Positions 35,103 through 45,094 are shown, counted from the stretch's first letter. The stretch is 64,000 bases of DNA from Nocardiopsis sp. FIRDI 009 (GCF_003386285.1 NZ_QPNC01000009.1:186001-250000); one strand, 5' to 3'. Made by a program: numbers and translations. The notes: generated by a model from the letters alone, not told the origin.

Positions 35103-36440
35103 TTGACCACGGTCCATCACATCCACTCCCTGCGCTCCCCCGAACCCGCCGAGTGCTCGATCGTCACCGCCGACACCGGCGTCCCCCTCGTCACCGGAGA
35201 GCGCGTCGACTACGCCAACTTCGACTACGCGGCCAGCGCCCCGTGTCTGACCTCCGTGGCCGACGCCCTGTCGGCCGCCCTGCCCTACTACGCCAGCGTG
35301 CACCGCGGCGCGGGCCACCACTCCCAGGTGAGCACGGACGCCTACGAGCGCGCCCGCCGCAGCGTCGCCCGCTTCCTGGGAGCGCGCGCCGAACCCGCCG
35401 ACGCGGTGGTGTTCGTGCGCGGCACCACCGACGCGCTCAACCTGCTGGCGCGCTCGGTGCCCGAGGGCTGCACCGTGGTCGTCTTCGAGTCCGAGCACCA
35501 CGCGAGCCTGCTGCCCTGGCAGCACCCCTCCTCCCGCGCGGGCCGGGTCGTGCGCCTGCCCCTGCCCGAGTCCCCCGAGGCCGCGGTCGCCTCCGCCCGG
35601 GCCGCCCTGGCGGAGGCCCCCGACGGGCCGACCCTGCTGTGCGTGACCGCCGCCTCCAACGTCACCGGTGAGATCTGGCCCGTGGAGGACCTGGTCCGTG
35701 TGGCCCACGCCGAGGGTGCCCGCGTCGTCGTCGACGCCGCCCAGTACGTGCCGCACCTGCCCTTCAGCCTGGCCGCCACCGGCGCCGACTACGTGGCCCT
35801 GTCCGGGCACAAGCTCTACGCCCCCTTCGGCTCCGGTGTGCTGGCCGGGCGCGCCGACTGGCTGCGCGCGGCCACCCCCTACCTGTACGGGGGAGGGGCC
35901 ACCGGACTGGTCACCGAACACGACGTCCGGTGGAACGACCTGCCCGCGCGGCACGAGGCGGGCAGCCCCAACGTCCTGGGCGCCGTCGCCCTGGCCGCGG
36001 CCTGCGACACCCTCACCCCCGCCACCCAGGAGCTCCTGCACATCCGCGAGTCCGCTCTGCTGGAGCGCCTGCGCGCGGGCCTGGCCGACATCGACGGGGT
36101 CCGCGAGCTGTCCCTGTGGGGGGCCGACCACACACGGGTGGGCATCGTGTCCTTCACCGTGGACGGGCTGCCCGCCGAGCTGCTGGCCGCCGCCCTGTCC
36201 GCGGAGTACGGGATCGGCGTGCGCGACGGCCTGTTCTGCGCCCACCCCCTGACCCGCCGCCTGCTGCCCGAGGGGCACGCGCAGGCCGTCCGGGCGAGCC
36301 TGGGCGTGGGCACCACGACCGAGCACGTCGACCGGTTGGTCGGGGCGGTCGCCGACCTGGTGGCGCACGGCCCCCGGTGGGAGTACGCCGACTGCGACGG
36401 CCGCCTGGCGCCGGTCCCGGACCCGCGCAACGTCCTCTGA
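35103..36440 (+). CDS. Class V aminotransferase, SufS/cysteine-desulfurase-like
   Basis: 445-residue PLP enzyme. The PLP lysine is in LSGHKLYAPFGSG; YANFDYAASAP and VVDAAQYVPH are fold-typical; a cysteine in VRDGLFCAHPLT corresponds in place to the SufS active-site Cys. Such enzymes take sulfur from cysteine for iron-sulfur clusters or thio-modifications, but no suf genes lie here. The start is TTG 35103 with AAAGAGG upstream. The SAM riboswitch ties the gene to sulfur/methionine economy, so a role in sulfur release or recycling is inferred. It stands alone. Confidence 0.88.
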   Translation: MTTVHHIHSLRSPEPAECSIVTADTGVPLVTGERVDYANFDYAASAPCLTSVADALSAALPYYASVHRGAGHHSQVSTDAYERARRSVARFLGARAEPADAVVFVRGTTDALNLLARSVPEGCTVVVFESEHHASLLPWQHPSSRAGRVVRLPLPESPEAAVASARAALAEAPDGPTLLCVTAASNVTGEIWPVEDLVRVAHAEGARVVVDAAQYVPHLPFSLAATGADYVALSGHKLYAPFGSGVLAGRADWLRAATPYLYGGGATGLVTEHDVRWNDLPARHEAGSPNVLGAVALAAACDTLTPATQELLHIRESALLERLRAGLADIDGVRELSLWGADHTRVGIVSFTVDGLPAELLAAALSAEYGIGVRDGLFCAHPLTRRLLPEGHAQAVRASLGVGTTTEHVDRLVGAVADLVAHGPRWEYADCDGRLAPVPDPRNVL

Positions 36441-36633
36441 GGGGCGGGGCGCGCGGGAACGCCGCCATACCACGCAGACGGAGAACGGGGGCGGAAATCA
36501 CCCGACCCTGTGTGGCGGATCACGTTGCCGGGGGTAGCATCGGGCCCTGACGGTATGGCGCGTTGGGGACGGACCCGATCGGTGCGCCCGCGTGCCGTGC
36601 CTCCCACGAGCGGACCGGCTGGGGAGCGTGATC

Positions 36634-37344
36634 GTGACGAATGTCCGAGGGCCGAAGGCAGGACGGCTCACGGCCGCCGTCCAACGGCCGGACCCCGTAC
36701 CGCTCCCCGGACGGCGGTCACACGTCGTCGGCCTCCGCCGCCGCGCGGAGGCACGGCCCCCGGACCCCCGCGCCGCCGACCACCTCCGCCGGCACGAGCG
36801 CTTCCTCGGCCGGATCATCGACTACCTGTGCGCCGACGCCGGGGTCGACCAGTTCGTCGACTGGGGGTGCGCCGTCCCCGGCACGGCCGGGCGCGTCCGG
36901 GAGCGCGCCCCCGACGCCGGTGTCGTGAACGTCGCCCCCCACGGGACGGCGGGCGTCCTGTCCAGCGCCGACACCGCCGTCCTCTCCGGCGACGGCGCCG
37001 ACCCCGCCACGCTCCTGCGCCGCCTGCGCACCTGCGGCCACGTGGACCTCGACCGACCCGTCGCCGTCCTCCTCACCCGTCCCCTCACCGCGGACACCTT
37101 CCCCACCTGGATCGACGGTCTCCACTCCCTGATGCGCGGCGGCGGTTACCTCGCCCTCACCTCCTCCGCGCCCCGCACGGACACCGAGGCCGCCTTCGCC
37201 CCGTTCCGGCTCCTGGAACCCGGGCTCGCGGACATCACCTGGTGGCCCTATCCGGACGAGGAGGTCTCCGCCGACGGAAGCGGAGTCCTGGGCGGACTGG
37301 GCCGGACCGTCAGACAGGAGAGGAGGCCGCCCCGATGGCGGTGA
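36634..37344 (+). CDS. DUF574-type SAM-dependent methyltransferase-like protein
   Basis: 236 residues. HERFLGRIIDYLCADAGVDQ and FVDWGCAVPGTAGRV are the family's helix and SAM-loop region, where relatives have the form FLDIGTGLPT; the Gly-rich loop is thus altered. LTSSAP and WWPY near the end also fit the DUF574 (Methyltransf_19) family, common in actinomycetes and of unknown substrate. It is somewhat shorter than usual, and the missing N-terminal motifs suggest a degenerate copy. I chose GTG 36634 after GGGGAG; GTG 36628 or 36592 are alternatives. It overlaps the next gene by ten bases. Confidence 0.72.
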   Translation: MTNVRGPKAGRLTAAVQRPDPVPLPGRRSHVVGLRRRAEARPPDPRAADHLRRHERFLGRIIDYLCADAGVDQFVDWGCAVPGTAGRVRERAPDAGVVNVAPHGTAGVLSSADTAVLSGDGADPATLLRRLRTCGHVDLDRPVAVLLTRPLTADTFPTWIDGLHSLMRGGGYLALTSSAPRTDTEAAFAPFRLLEPGLADITWWPYPDEEVSADGSGVLGGLGRTVRQERRPPRWR

Positions 37345-37877
37345 ACTGGACCGGGGAGACACTGGCGCAGCTCCAGTTCTACTGGGACTACTCCCTGTGG
37401 CCGAGGCTGGCGGGCCTCACCGAGGAGGAGTACCTGTGGGAGCCCGTCGCCGGGGCCTGGACGGTGCGCCGACTCCCCGACGGTCGGTACGCGCCCGACA
37501 GAGCCGAGACCGAACCGGACCCGCCGCCGGTGACCACGATCGCCTGGCGGCTCGGCCACATTGTCGTGGACGTGCTGGAGACCCGGGTGAACTGGCACTT
37601 CGGCGACCGGACGGCGAACCCGGACACGATCGACTGGCCCAGCGGCGCCGACAACGCCCGCGCACGCCTGCACGCGGCCTACCGGGCCTGGTCCGACCAC
37701 CTCCAGCGACTCGACGACGAGGCGATGGCCGCCCCCGTGGGCGGGGCCGAGGCTCCCCAGTGGGCGGACTTCCCGATGGTGGCGCTGGTCCTGCACCTGA
37801 ACCGGGAGATCTTCCACCACGGGGCCGAGATCGCCCTGCTCCGCGACCTGTACCGGGCCGGATACGGACGGCACTGA
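37335..37877 (+). CDS. DinB-superfamily protein
   Basis: 180-residue four-helix protein of the DinB/YfiT type: LQFYWDYSLWPRLAGLTEEE, IAWRLGHIVVDVL and LNREIFHHGAEIALLRDLY give the usual His ligands for a metal site. Members act as thiol-dependent transferases (for example with mycothiol) or are uncharacterised. ATG 37335 has AGGAGAGGAGG upstream and overlaps the end of the methyltransferase-like gene, so the two are cotranslated. It is convergent with priA. Confidence 0.85.
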   Translation: MAVNWTGETLAQLQFYWDYSLWPRLAGLTEEEYLWEPVAGAWTVRRLPDGRYAPDRAETEPDPPPVTTIAWRLGHIVVDVLETRVNWHFGDRTANPDTIDWPSGADNARARLHAAYRAWSDHLQRLDDEAMAAPVGGAEAPQWADFPMVALVLHLNREIFHHGAEIALLRDLYRAGYGRH

Positions 37878-37910
37878 CGGGCCCCGGCGCGGACGGGCCC
37901 GACCGCGCCC

Positions 37911-40025
37911 TCAGACCACGTGCAGCGGGTCCACCCGGACCTGGGCCAGGTGCTCGTCACGGCGCGCGCTGCGGGCCGCGGCGGCCACCTTCAACGCGCG
38001 GGCCAGCGCCCCGACGCCACCCCGGGGAACCCGGAGCAGGGCGCGCTCGGTCTGCTGGACGCCCTGGGCGGTCTCCTCCCTCGGGGAGCCCACGGGCACC
38101 GGCCCGAGGACTTCGGTCCCCTCGGGCAGTTCGACCTGGTCGAGGAGCTCACGGACGTGCTCGGGGGCGCCGGTGACCGACGCCATCGTGACCGCCGGGG
38201 GAAAGCCCAGCTCACGCCGGTCGGCCAGCTCCCGTTCGGCGAACCCGGCCGGGTCCCAGCGCACGAACGACTGCACGACCGGCAGCGCCGCGTCGGCCGA
38301 CACCACCACCGTGCCGCCGGGCCGGACCAGGGCCGCCGCGTTCAACCAGCGCCGCAGCGCCTCCTCCGACGCCCGCAGGTCCAACCGGTTGAGCAGCGCC
38401 CACCCGTCCAGCAGCACGGCCGCCGCGTACCCGTTCTCGGCCGCGGGCTCGGCGCCGGGGGTGGCCACGATGATCGAGGGCCGGTCCGCGACCGCGGACA
38501 GCACCTCCTCACGACCGGACGTGCGCACCGTCAGCGAGGGGAAGGCCCGGCCGAGTTCCTCCGCCGTGCGCCGGGCGCCCACCACGACCGCGCGCATGCG
38601 CCTCACGCCGCACTCGGGGCAGGCCCACTGCCCGGCCACCCGGCCGCACCAGCCGCACGAGGGCATCGCGTGCGAACCGCGCACGGCCAGCGGTCCCCGA
38701 CACGCGTCACACCGCGCGGGCTCCCGGCACCCGGCGCAGGCCAACGTGTTCAGGTAGCCCCGGCGGGGCACCTGGAAGAGCACGGGACCCGTCCGGGCCG
38801 CCTCCCGGGCCGCGCGCAGCGCCAGACTCGGCATCCGCGCCGTCCGCGCCGCCTCGTCCCGGGCCAGCTCCCGGTCGTCCCCGGCGGCGCGCACGATCGG
38901 CGCCCGCCGCCGCAGGGTGGGCCGGTCCGCCGCCAACGGGAGCGCCCACCCCGACTCGACCAGGAGCTGGGCGTCGGTGGTGCGCGTGTGTCCGCCGATC
39001 AGCGCCCCGGCGCCGGCGCGGTGCGCGCGCATCGCCAGGACCGTGCGGGCGTGCGGGTAGGGCGCGTGCGGTTCGGCGTGGACGTCGTCGCCGTCGTCCC
39101 ACAGCACCGCGAGGCCGAGGTCGCGCACCGGGGCGAAGACCGCGGCCCGGGTGCCCACGACGACCCGGACCCGGCCGCGCAGGGCCGCGAGCCACCGCCG
39201 GTAGCGCTTGGCGGGACCGAGGTCGGCGGTGAGCGCCACGTGGCGCCCCTCACCCAGGTGCCGGGTCAGCGCGGCGTCCACGGCCTCGACGTCCCGGCCG
39301 TCGGGCACGACGATGACCGTGCCGCGCCCCCCCGCCAGTGTCGCTCCCGCCGCGACCGCCACGGCGTCCGCCCAGTCCGCACCGGGCAGGGCGGTCCAGG
39401 CCGCGCGCGCGGCGCGTCCCTCCCGCAGGGCCCGGAGGAAGGCGGGCCCCTCGGGGTAGTCCGCCCACGGTCCGGGCTCGTCGCCCCCGCTGCGGGGGGT
39501 GTCCTCCCCGGTCGTGTCGGCCGTCCCGAGATCGGCCGTCCCGTCCCCGTCGGACTCCCCGGGGTCCTCCTCCCGCTCCACCCGCGCGTGGCGCGGCGGC
39601 ACGGCCAGGCGCAGGACGTCGCTCAGCGTGCCCGCGTAACGGTCGGCGACGGCACGGGCCAAACCGAGGATCTCCGGGGTCAGGACGGGTTCGGGAGAGA
39701 CCACCGAATCCAGGTAGGCCAGGCGCCCGGCGAACTCGGAGGTCTCCACCCGTTCGACGAGGAACCCGCCCAGCCGGCGGTTGTTGAAGCGCACCCTGAC
39801 CCGGCAGCCGGGCACGGCGGTCTCGTCCATGTCGGCGGGCACCCGGTAGTCGAAGTAGCGGTCCAGGTGGGGGAGCGGGGTGTCCACGACCACGCGCGCG
39901 ACGGGGAGGCGGTCGGCGGGCCTCCGCCCGGCCGCGTGGCGCGCCTTCGCCGGGGCGGCCTCGGACGGGTCCTGTTCGGGAAGGTCGAAGAGGACTCCGT
40001 CGGGCGGGCCGGGATGGTCGGTCAT
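37911..40025 (-). CDS. priA: PriA, primosomal protein N' (helicase-dead actinobacterial form)
   Basis: 704 residues. The N-terminal 3' DNA-binding domain (LPHLDRYFDYRVPADM, RVRVRFNNRRLGGFLVERV) is intact. Zinc-binding cysteines are present (CAGCREPARCDAC, CGWCG, ACPEC). The ATPase signature is missing: the usual Walker A is replaced by Gly-poor sequence and DEEH by DDGDD. Actinobacterial PriA proteins are known for this loss, and probably serve as a structural replication-restart factor. I used ATG 40025; the frame is open further upstream and ribosome signals are weak. It is divergent from fmt. Confidence 0.9.
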   Translation of the reverse strand: MTDHPGPPDGVLFDLPEQDPSEAAPAKARHAAGRRPADRLPVARVVVDTPLPHLDRYFDYRVPADMDETAVPGCRVRVRFNNRRLGGFLVERVETSEFAGRLAYLDSVVSPEPVLTPEILGLARAVADRYAGTLSDVLRLAVPPRHARVEREEDPGESDGDGTADLGTADTTGEDTPRSGGDEPGPWADYPEGPAFLRALREGRAARAAWTALPGADWADAVAVAAGATLAGGRGTVIVVPDGRDVEAVDAALTRHLGEGRHVALTADLGPAKRYRRWLAALRGRVRVVVGTRAAVFAPVRDLGLAVLWDDGDDVHAEPHAPYPHARTVLAMRAHRAGAGALIGGHTRTTDAQLLVESGWALPLAADRPTLRRRAPIVRAAGDDRELARDEAARTARMPSLALRAAREAARTGPVLFQVPRRGYLNTLACAGCREPARCDACRGPLAVRGSHAMPSCGWCGRVAGQWACPECGVRRMRAVVVGARRTAEELGRAFPSLTVRTSGREEVLSAVADRPSIIVATPGAEPAAENGYAAAVLLDGWALLNRLDLRASEEALRRWLNAAALVRPGGTVVVSADAALPVVQSFVRWDPAGFAERELADRRELGFPPAVTMASVTGAPEHVRELLDQVELPEGTEVLGPVPVGSPREETAQGVQQTERALLRVPRGGVGALARALKVAAAARSARRDEHLAQVRVDPLHVV

Positions 40026-40204
40026 CACCCACTGGTCTACCAGAAGCCCACGACGGGACCCGTGGTCCGCGGCTCCGTCCCGCCCCGGCGACTGGTAGAA
40101 CTGGGACGCGTACAGACCGTGCGCGGGGGCGTCACGCGGTCCGGGCGCCGGGGGCGCGGCGCGGCTCGGGACGGTTTCCGTCAGCAGTGGAGGGGACCCG
40201 ATAG

Positions 40205-41143
40205 ATGAAGCTCGTCTTTGCCGGAACGCCTGAGGTGGCGGTGCCGTCCCTGCGGGCGCTGATCGACTCCGAGCACGAGGTGGCGGCGGTCGTGACACGC
40301 CCGGACGCCCGCTCCGGGCGCGGACGGCGGGTGTCGGCGAGCCCGGTCGCCGAGCTGGCCGCCAGCGAGGGGATCGAGGTCCTCAAACCGGCCAAGGCGG
40401 GCGACCCCGAGTTCCTGGGGCGGCTCGCCGAGATCGGCCCGGACTGCTGCCCCGTGGTGGCCTACGGCGCCCTCCTGCCCCAGCGCGCGCTCGACATCCC
40501 CGAACACGGCTGGGTCAACCTGCACTTCTCACTGCTGCCCGCCTGGCGCGGCGCCGCCCCCGTCCAGCACGCCATCCTGCACGGCGACGACGTCACGGGC
40601 GCCACGACCTTCCGGATCGTCAAGGAACTCGACGCCGGTCCGGTCTTCGGCACCCTCACCGAGACCGTGCGCCCCACCGACACCAGCGGCGAACTCCTCG
40701 ACCGCCTGTCCGTGGCCGGGGCCGAGCTGCTCGTGCGCACGATCGACGGGATCGCCAGCGGCCAGCTCACCGCGGTACCGCAGCGGGAGGAGGACGGGGT
40801 CTCCTACGCCTCCAAGCTCACCCCCGAGGACGCCGAACTCGACTTCACCGCCCCCGCCCAGCGCGTGGACCGCCTCGCGCGCGCCTGCACGCCCGCGCCC
40901 GGCGCCTGGACCACCTTCCGCGGCACCCGGCTCAAGGTCGGACCGGTCACCCCCCTGACCGACGCCGACACCCCCGCCCTGGACCCCGGACAGGTGCACG
41001 CCGACAAACGGCGCGTGGTCGTGGGAACCAGCACCAACCCGGTCCTGCTGGGCCAGGTGCAGCCCCAGGGCAAGCGCGCGATGGCGGCGGTGGACTGGGC
41101 CCGTGGCGTGCGCCCCACCGAAGATGACCGCCTGGGGCGCTGA
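40205..41143 (+). CDS. fmt: Methionyl-tRNA formyltransferase
   Basis: 312-residue enzyme that formylates initiator Met-tRNA. The signature [13 protein letters not shown] and the catalytic His in [12 protein letters not shown] are clear, as is the start [16 protein letters not shown]. The C-terminal OB-like domain runs from about 205. ATG 40205 follows GGAGGGG. rsmB lies 86 bases downstream on the same strand, the common arrangement. Confidence 0.96.
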   Translation: MKLVFAGTPEVAVPSLRALIDSEHEVAAVVTRPDARSGRGRRVSASPVAELAASEGIEVLKPAKAGDPEFLGRLAEIGPDCCPVVAYGALLPQRALDIPEHGWVNLHFSLLPAWRGAAPVQHAILHGDDVTGATTFRIVKELDAGPVFGTLTETVRPTDTSGELLDRLSVAGAELLVRTIDGIASGQLTAVPQREEDGVSYASKLTPEDAELDFTAPAQRVDRLARACTPAPGAWTTFRGTRLKVGPVTPLTDADTPALDPGQVHADKRRVVVGTSTNPVLLGQVQPQGKRAMAAVDWARGVRPTEDDRLGR

Positions 41144-41229
41144 GCTGCCGTAGTCTCGACCTGGCGGGAGCGGTCACACCGTCCCGCTCCCACCAGACCC
41201 CGTCCCCGGTTCGTTGAGGCAGAACACAG

Positions 41230-42696
41230 TTGAGCGAGCAGTCCCGATCCCCGTACCGCCGACCCCGACGGGGCAGGAAGCCCGGGCAGGGCGCAGGGCG
41301 GGGCGCCTCCGGGCCGCCCAAACCCCGTGACCCGGCCCGCCGCGTCGCCTACGACGTCCTGCTCGCCGTCGAGCAGCGCGACGCCTACGCCAACCTCCTG
41401 CTGCCCGCACAGCTCGCCGACCGGGGGATCAGCGGCCGGGACGCCGCGCTGGCCACCGAACTCACCTACGGGACGCTGCGCCTCCAGGGCACCTACGACG
41501 CGATCCTGGAATCCTGCGTGGACCGCACGCTGGCCTCCGTGGACCGCGAGGTGCTGCCCGTGCTGCGCCTGGGCGCCCACCAGCTGCTGTCGACGAAGAT
41601 CCCCTCGCACGCGGCCGTCAGCGCCACCGTCGACCTGGCCAGGAAGGTGGTGGGCCACCACCGCGGGCGGTTCGTCAACGCCGTCCTGCGCAGGGTGGCC
41701 GCGCGCGACCTGGACGCGTGGACGGAGGTCGTCGCGCCCGACCGCGCCACCGACCCCAGCGGGCACCTGTCCGTCGTGCACAGCCACCCCAGGTGGGTGG
41801 TCAAGGAGCTGGCCCGCGCGCTCGGGGAGCGCTCCTCCACCGGGCTGGTCGAGACCGAGCGGCTGCTCGTCGCGCACAACGAGCGCCCCCGCGTCACCCT
41901 CGTCGCCAAGCCCGGCCGCTCCACGGTCGCCGACCTGGTCGCCGCGGGCGCCGAGGAGGCGCGCTACTCGCCGTTCGCCGCCTACCTGCCCGAGGGCGAC
42001 CCCGCGGCCATCCGCGAGGTGCGCCAGCACCGGGCCGCCGTCCAGGACGAGGCCAGCCAACTGGTCGCGCTGGCGCTGACCCGGGTGGACGCCCACGGAG
42101 ACGACGCCCGGTGGCTGGACATGTGCGCGGGCCCCGGCGGCAAGGCCGGTCTGCTGGCCTCCCTGGCCGGGCAGCGCGACGCCCGCCTGCTGGCGTCGGA
42201 GCTCCAGCCCGCCCGCGCCGGACTGGTGGCCACGGCGGTGCGCCGCGCCCCGCGCGACGCCGGTCGGGTCGTGGTCGCCGACGGCACCGCCCCGGCGTGG
42301 CGGCCGGGGGCCTTCGACCGCGTCCTGGTGGACGTGCCGTGCAGCGGACTGGGGGCGCTGCGGCGCCGTCCCGAGTCGCGCTGGCGCCGTACCCCGAAGT
42401 CGGTGGCCGCGCTGACACCGCTCCAGCACGACCTGCTGGTCAGCGCGGTCGAGTCGGTGCGCCTCGGCGGGGTGGTGGCGTACGTGACGTGCTCGCCGCA
42501 CCTGGACGAGACCGACGGGATCGTGCGCCGCGTGCTCGACGAGCGCGACGACCTCACCCTGCTGCGCGCCGCCGACTACCTGGACGGGATCCCCGACCTG
42601 GCGGCGGGACCCGACGGCAGGTACGTCCAGTTCTGGCCGCACGTGCACGGGACCGACGCCATGTTCCTGGCGCTGCTGCGCAGGTCCGAGGCGTGA
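41230..42696 (+). CDS. rsmB: RsmB, 16S rRNA m5C967 methyltransferase
   Basis: 488 residues: an N-terminal NusB-like RNA-binding domain (RRVAYDVLLAVEQRDAYAN onward) and a SAM methyltransferase domain with LDMCAGPGGKAGLLASLAG. Both catalytic cysteines are present, in DVPCSGLGALRRRPE and VTCSPH. The start is TTG 41230 after GAGG; a basic stretch of about 35 residues precedes the NusB domain. Downstream of fmt; it probably shares its transcript. Confidence 0.95.
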   Translation: MSEQSRSPYRRPRRGRKPGQGAGRGASGPPKPRDPARRVAYDVLLAVEQRDAYANLLLPAQLADRGISGRDAALATELTYGTLRLQGTYDAILESCVDRTLASVDREVLPVLRLGAHQLLSTKIPSHAAVSATVDLARKVVGHHRGRFVNAVLRRVAARDLDAWTEVVAPDRATDPSGHLSVVHSHPRWVVKELARALGERSSTGLVETERLLVAHNERPRVTLVAKPGRSTVADLVAAGAEEARYSPFAAYLPEGDPAAIREVRQHRAAVQDEASQLVALALTRVDAHGDDARWLDMCAGPGGKAGLLASLAGQRDARLLASELQPARAGLVATAVRRAPRDAGRVVVADGTAPAWRPGAFDRVLVDVPCSGLGALRRRPESRWRRTPKSVAALTPLQHDLLVSAVESVRLGGVVAYVTCSPHLDETDGIVRRVLDERDDLTLLRAADYLDGIPDLAAGPDGRYVQFWPHVHGTDAMFLALLRRSEA

Positions 42697-42995
42697 CGGG
42701 GCGGGGGACCGACGCACCGTGAGCCGGGGCGGGGCCCGGTGCGCCGAAGCTGACACGGGTGCGGCAGGCGTGGCCTTCGGGCGGGGCGCCGGTCGGCCCG
42801 AGGCACCGGCCGACCCCAGGGAGGACTGACCCTCCTCCTGGGGACGCGGGGGGCGCCCACGGCCCGTCCACGATCCCCGGTCGGGTCCGGATGGGGGCGT
42901 GCTCAGCACCGCGTCGTGGAACTGACCCGCACACGTCGGCACCGGCTGACCTGGGCGGGAGCACCGGCTCCCACGCCCCTGGCTACACTGCGGGT
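42697..42995 (+). promoter_or_regulatory. rsmB-rpe intergenic region
   Basis: About 300 bases with no supportable gene. An imperfect hairpin with a bulged G lies around 42814-42844, and a -10-like TACACT at 42984-42989 sits 6 bases before the rpe start, without a Shine-Dalgarno site, suggesting leaderless rpe mRNA. Confidence 0.55.
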
Positions 42996-43667
42996 GTGGC
43001 AATCCAGATCTCACCCAGCATCCTCAGCGCCGACTTCGCCCACCTCGCGGACGAGGCGGCGGCCGTGTCCCCCTCCGCCGACTGGCTCCACGTCGACGTC
43101 ATGGACAACCACTTCGTCCCCAACCTGACGCTCGGCCTGCCGATCGTGGAGTCCCTGCGCAAGGCGGCCACCACGCCGTTGGACTGCCACCTGATGATCG
43201 AGGACCCCGACCGCTGGGCCCCCGCCTACGCCGAGGCGGGCGCGGGCAGCGTCACCATCCACGCCAAGGCGGCCAACGCCCCGGTGCGCACCCTGCGTGA
43301 GATCCGCCGCCTGGGCGCCCGCGCCGGGCTCGCGCTCAACCCCGCCGAGCCGGTCGAGCCCTACGCCGACCTCATCGGCGAGATGGACATGCTCCTGCTC
43401 ATGACCGTCGAGCCCGGCTTCGGCGGTCAGAAGTTCCTCGACATGGTCCTGCCCAAGATCCGCAAGGCCCGCGAGATCCTCGACACCCGCCAGTCCTCCG
43501 TCTGGCTCCAGGTCGACGGCGGTGTCAGCGCCGAGACCATCGAACGCGCCGCCGAGGCCGGAGCCGACGTCTTCGTCGCGGGCTCGGCCGTCTACGGTGC
43601 CCAGGACCCCGCCGGCGCGGTCGACACCCTGCGCTCCCTGGCCGCCAAGGCCAGCCCCCTCGCATAA
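42996..43667 (+). CDS. rpe: Ribulose-phosphate 3-epimerase
   Basis: 223-residue TIM-barrel enzyme of the pentose-phosphate pathway, interconverting ribulose 5- and xylulose 5-phosphate. Start region [33 protein letters not shown] (metal Asp), [23 protein letters not shown] and [10 protein letters not shown] are all intact. GTG 42996 is the likely leaderless start. The pathway also feeds sedoheptulose 7-phosphate, substrate of the cyclitol cyclase in this window, but the genes are far apart. Confidence 0.96.
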   Translation: MAIQISPSILSADFAHLADEAAAVSPSADWLHVDVMDNHFVPNLTLGLPIVESLRKAATTPLDCHLMIEDPDRWAPAYAEAGAGSVTIHAKAANAPVRTLREIRRLGARAGLALNPAEPVEPYADLIGEMDMLLLMTVEPGFGGQKFLDMVLPKIRKAREILDTRQSSVWLQVDGGVSAETIERAAEAGADVFVAGSAVYGAQDPAGAVDTLRSLAAKASPLA

Positions 43668-43831
43668 CGATCCCGGCGCGCCGCCCGTGTGGCTCTGGTC
43701 ACGCGGGCGGCCCCGTCCTATGCTTCCCGTCCGTAGTCGTTGATTCCGCTTGGTCGCGGCTCCGTCTTCCCCTCGCGCCCGCGCGCCCCGGGGGAGCGGC
43801 GCGGCGTGAGCGCGTTGCCAGGCGCGGACCC

Positions 43832-44884
43832 GTGGAGTGCGCGTTGAACGCTTGGACACCCGAGCACCTGGCCGTGGACGCCCTGTGGGAGGCCGAGACC
43901 ACCCCGATCCTCTGGGTGCAGGGGTGGGGCGACTGGTTGGCCCCACCCCTGGGCCTGGTCACCGAACTCGGCTCCCAGACCTTCGTCGTCCTCCTGCTCA
44001 CCCTCGTCTTCTGGTGCGTGAACGCCGGGACCGGCGCCCGCCTCTTCGTGGCCGTCGTCGCCTCCGGAGCGGTCAACTACCTGCTCAAGGCACTCGTCTA
44101 CGGCGCCCGCCCCTTCTGGTTCAGCCCCCAGGTGACCGCGCACGCCACCGAGTCCACCTTCGGGATCCCCTCCGGACACGCCCAGCTCTCCACCGTCCTG
44201 TGGGGCTACCTGGGCCTGCGCTCCGGCAGCCGCGCCTGGCTGGGCGCGGCCGCCGCACTGGTCGCGCTGGTCTGCCTGTCCCGCGTCTACCTCGGCGTGC
44301 ACTTCTTCAGCGACGTCCTGGCCGGCCTCCTCGTCGGCGTCGCCGTCCTGTGGACGGTCCTGCGCTGGGAGGAGCGCGTCCTGCGCTGGTGGCGGGGATT
44401 GTCCACCGCGGCCTGGGCGGGCTGCGCGGTGGCGGTCTCCGTGCTGCCCTGCGTGGCGGCGGCCGCCTGGCAGGGTCTGGTGCGCGCGGACTGGTCGGCG
44501 CCCACGGAGTGGATGGGCGCGGTCCCCGCCGACCCGGCCGGTGCGACGCTCACTGGGCTGTCCACCGTCTGCGGCGCCCTGCTCGGCGGCCTCGTCGGCT
44601 TCACCCTGCTCCACGGCCGCGGCTGGTACAGCGCCGAGGGCACCCTGACCGCCCGCGCCGCGCGCTTCGTGCTCGGCATCTCGGTCGTGGTGCTCCTCCA
44701 GGTGGCCGACGACCTCCTGCTCGGCGGCCTGACCGGGTGGGCCGAGGCCGCGGCCGCGTTCGTCGTCTACGTCCTCATCGCCCTGTGGGCCTCCTTCGGC
44801 GCGCCCGAGACCTTCGTCCGCAGCGGCCTGGCCCGCCGCCCCGAGCCCGTGGGCGCCACCGGGGGCGGGGCCGCCCACCCCTGA
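43832..44884 (+). CDS. PAP2-family membrane phosphatase
   Basis: 350-residue membrane protein with about eight helices. The three phosphatase motifs are present: KALVYGARP (KxxxxxxRP), PSGHAQ, and SRVYLGVHFFSD (SRxxxxxHxxxD). It should dephosphorylate a lipid phosphate such as undecaprenyl pyrophosphate or phosphatidate on the outer membrane face; the substrate is unknown. GTG 43832 is used; TTG 43844 is an alternative. It lies alone before the riboflavin leader. Confidence 0.9.
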   Translation: MECALNAWTPEHLAVDALWEAETTPILWVQGWGDWLAPPLGLVTELGSQTFVVLLLTLVFWCVNAGTGARLFVAVVASGAVNYLLKALVYGARPFWFSPQVTAHATESTFGIPSGHAQLSTVLWGYLGLRSGSRAWLGAAAALVALVCLSRVYLGVHFFSDVLAGLLVGVAVLWTVLRWEERVLRWWRGLSTAAWAGCAVAVSVLPCVAAAAWQGLVRADWSAPTEWMGAVPADPAGATLTGLSTVCGALLGGLVGFTLLHGRGWYSAEGTLTARAARFVLGISVVVLLQVADDLLLGGLTGWAEAAAAFVVYVLIALWASFGAPETFVRSGLARRPEPVGATGGGAAHP

Positions 44885-44959
44885 GCGGGTCCGTGAGGAG
44901 ACTCACACCGCCTAGGCCCCGAGGGTGCGACCAGGTAGGATCCGGATCGACGACAGTCG

Positions 44960-45094
44960 AAACGCGTGCTCCGGGGTCGGTGAAAGTCCGAACCGGCGGT
45001 GACAGTCCGCGACCCGGCCGAAGCCATCGGCCGGTTGAACCGGTGGAATTCCGGTACCGACGGTGAGAGTCCGGATGGGAGGCAGTACGCGTGC
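44960..45094 (+). ncRNA. FMN riboswitch (RFN element)
   Basis: Conserved RFN strings are present: GGGGTCGGTGAAAGTCCG, AACCGGCGGTGACAGTCC, GGTGAGAGTCCGGATGGG and GGCAGTACGCG. The closing helix uses ACGCGT at 44962-44967 and 45087-45092. It lies about 100 bases before ribE and should repress the rib operon when FMN is plentiful. Confidence 0.96.

Noticed and set aside
36440-36633. Longer N terminus for the DUF574-like gene from upstream in-frame starts
   Set aside because: The added residues are Arg/Pro-rich without family motifs, and the best ribosome site is just before 36634.
37911-40025. priA as a damaged gene because its ATPase motifs are missing
   Set aside because: The frame is intact, length is normal, and loss of helicase motifs is usual for actinobacterial PriA.
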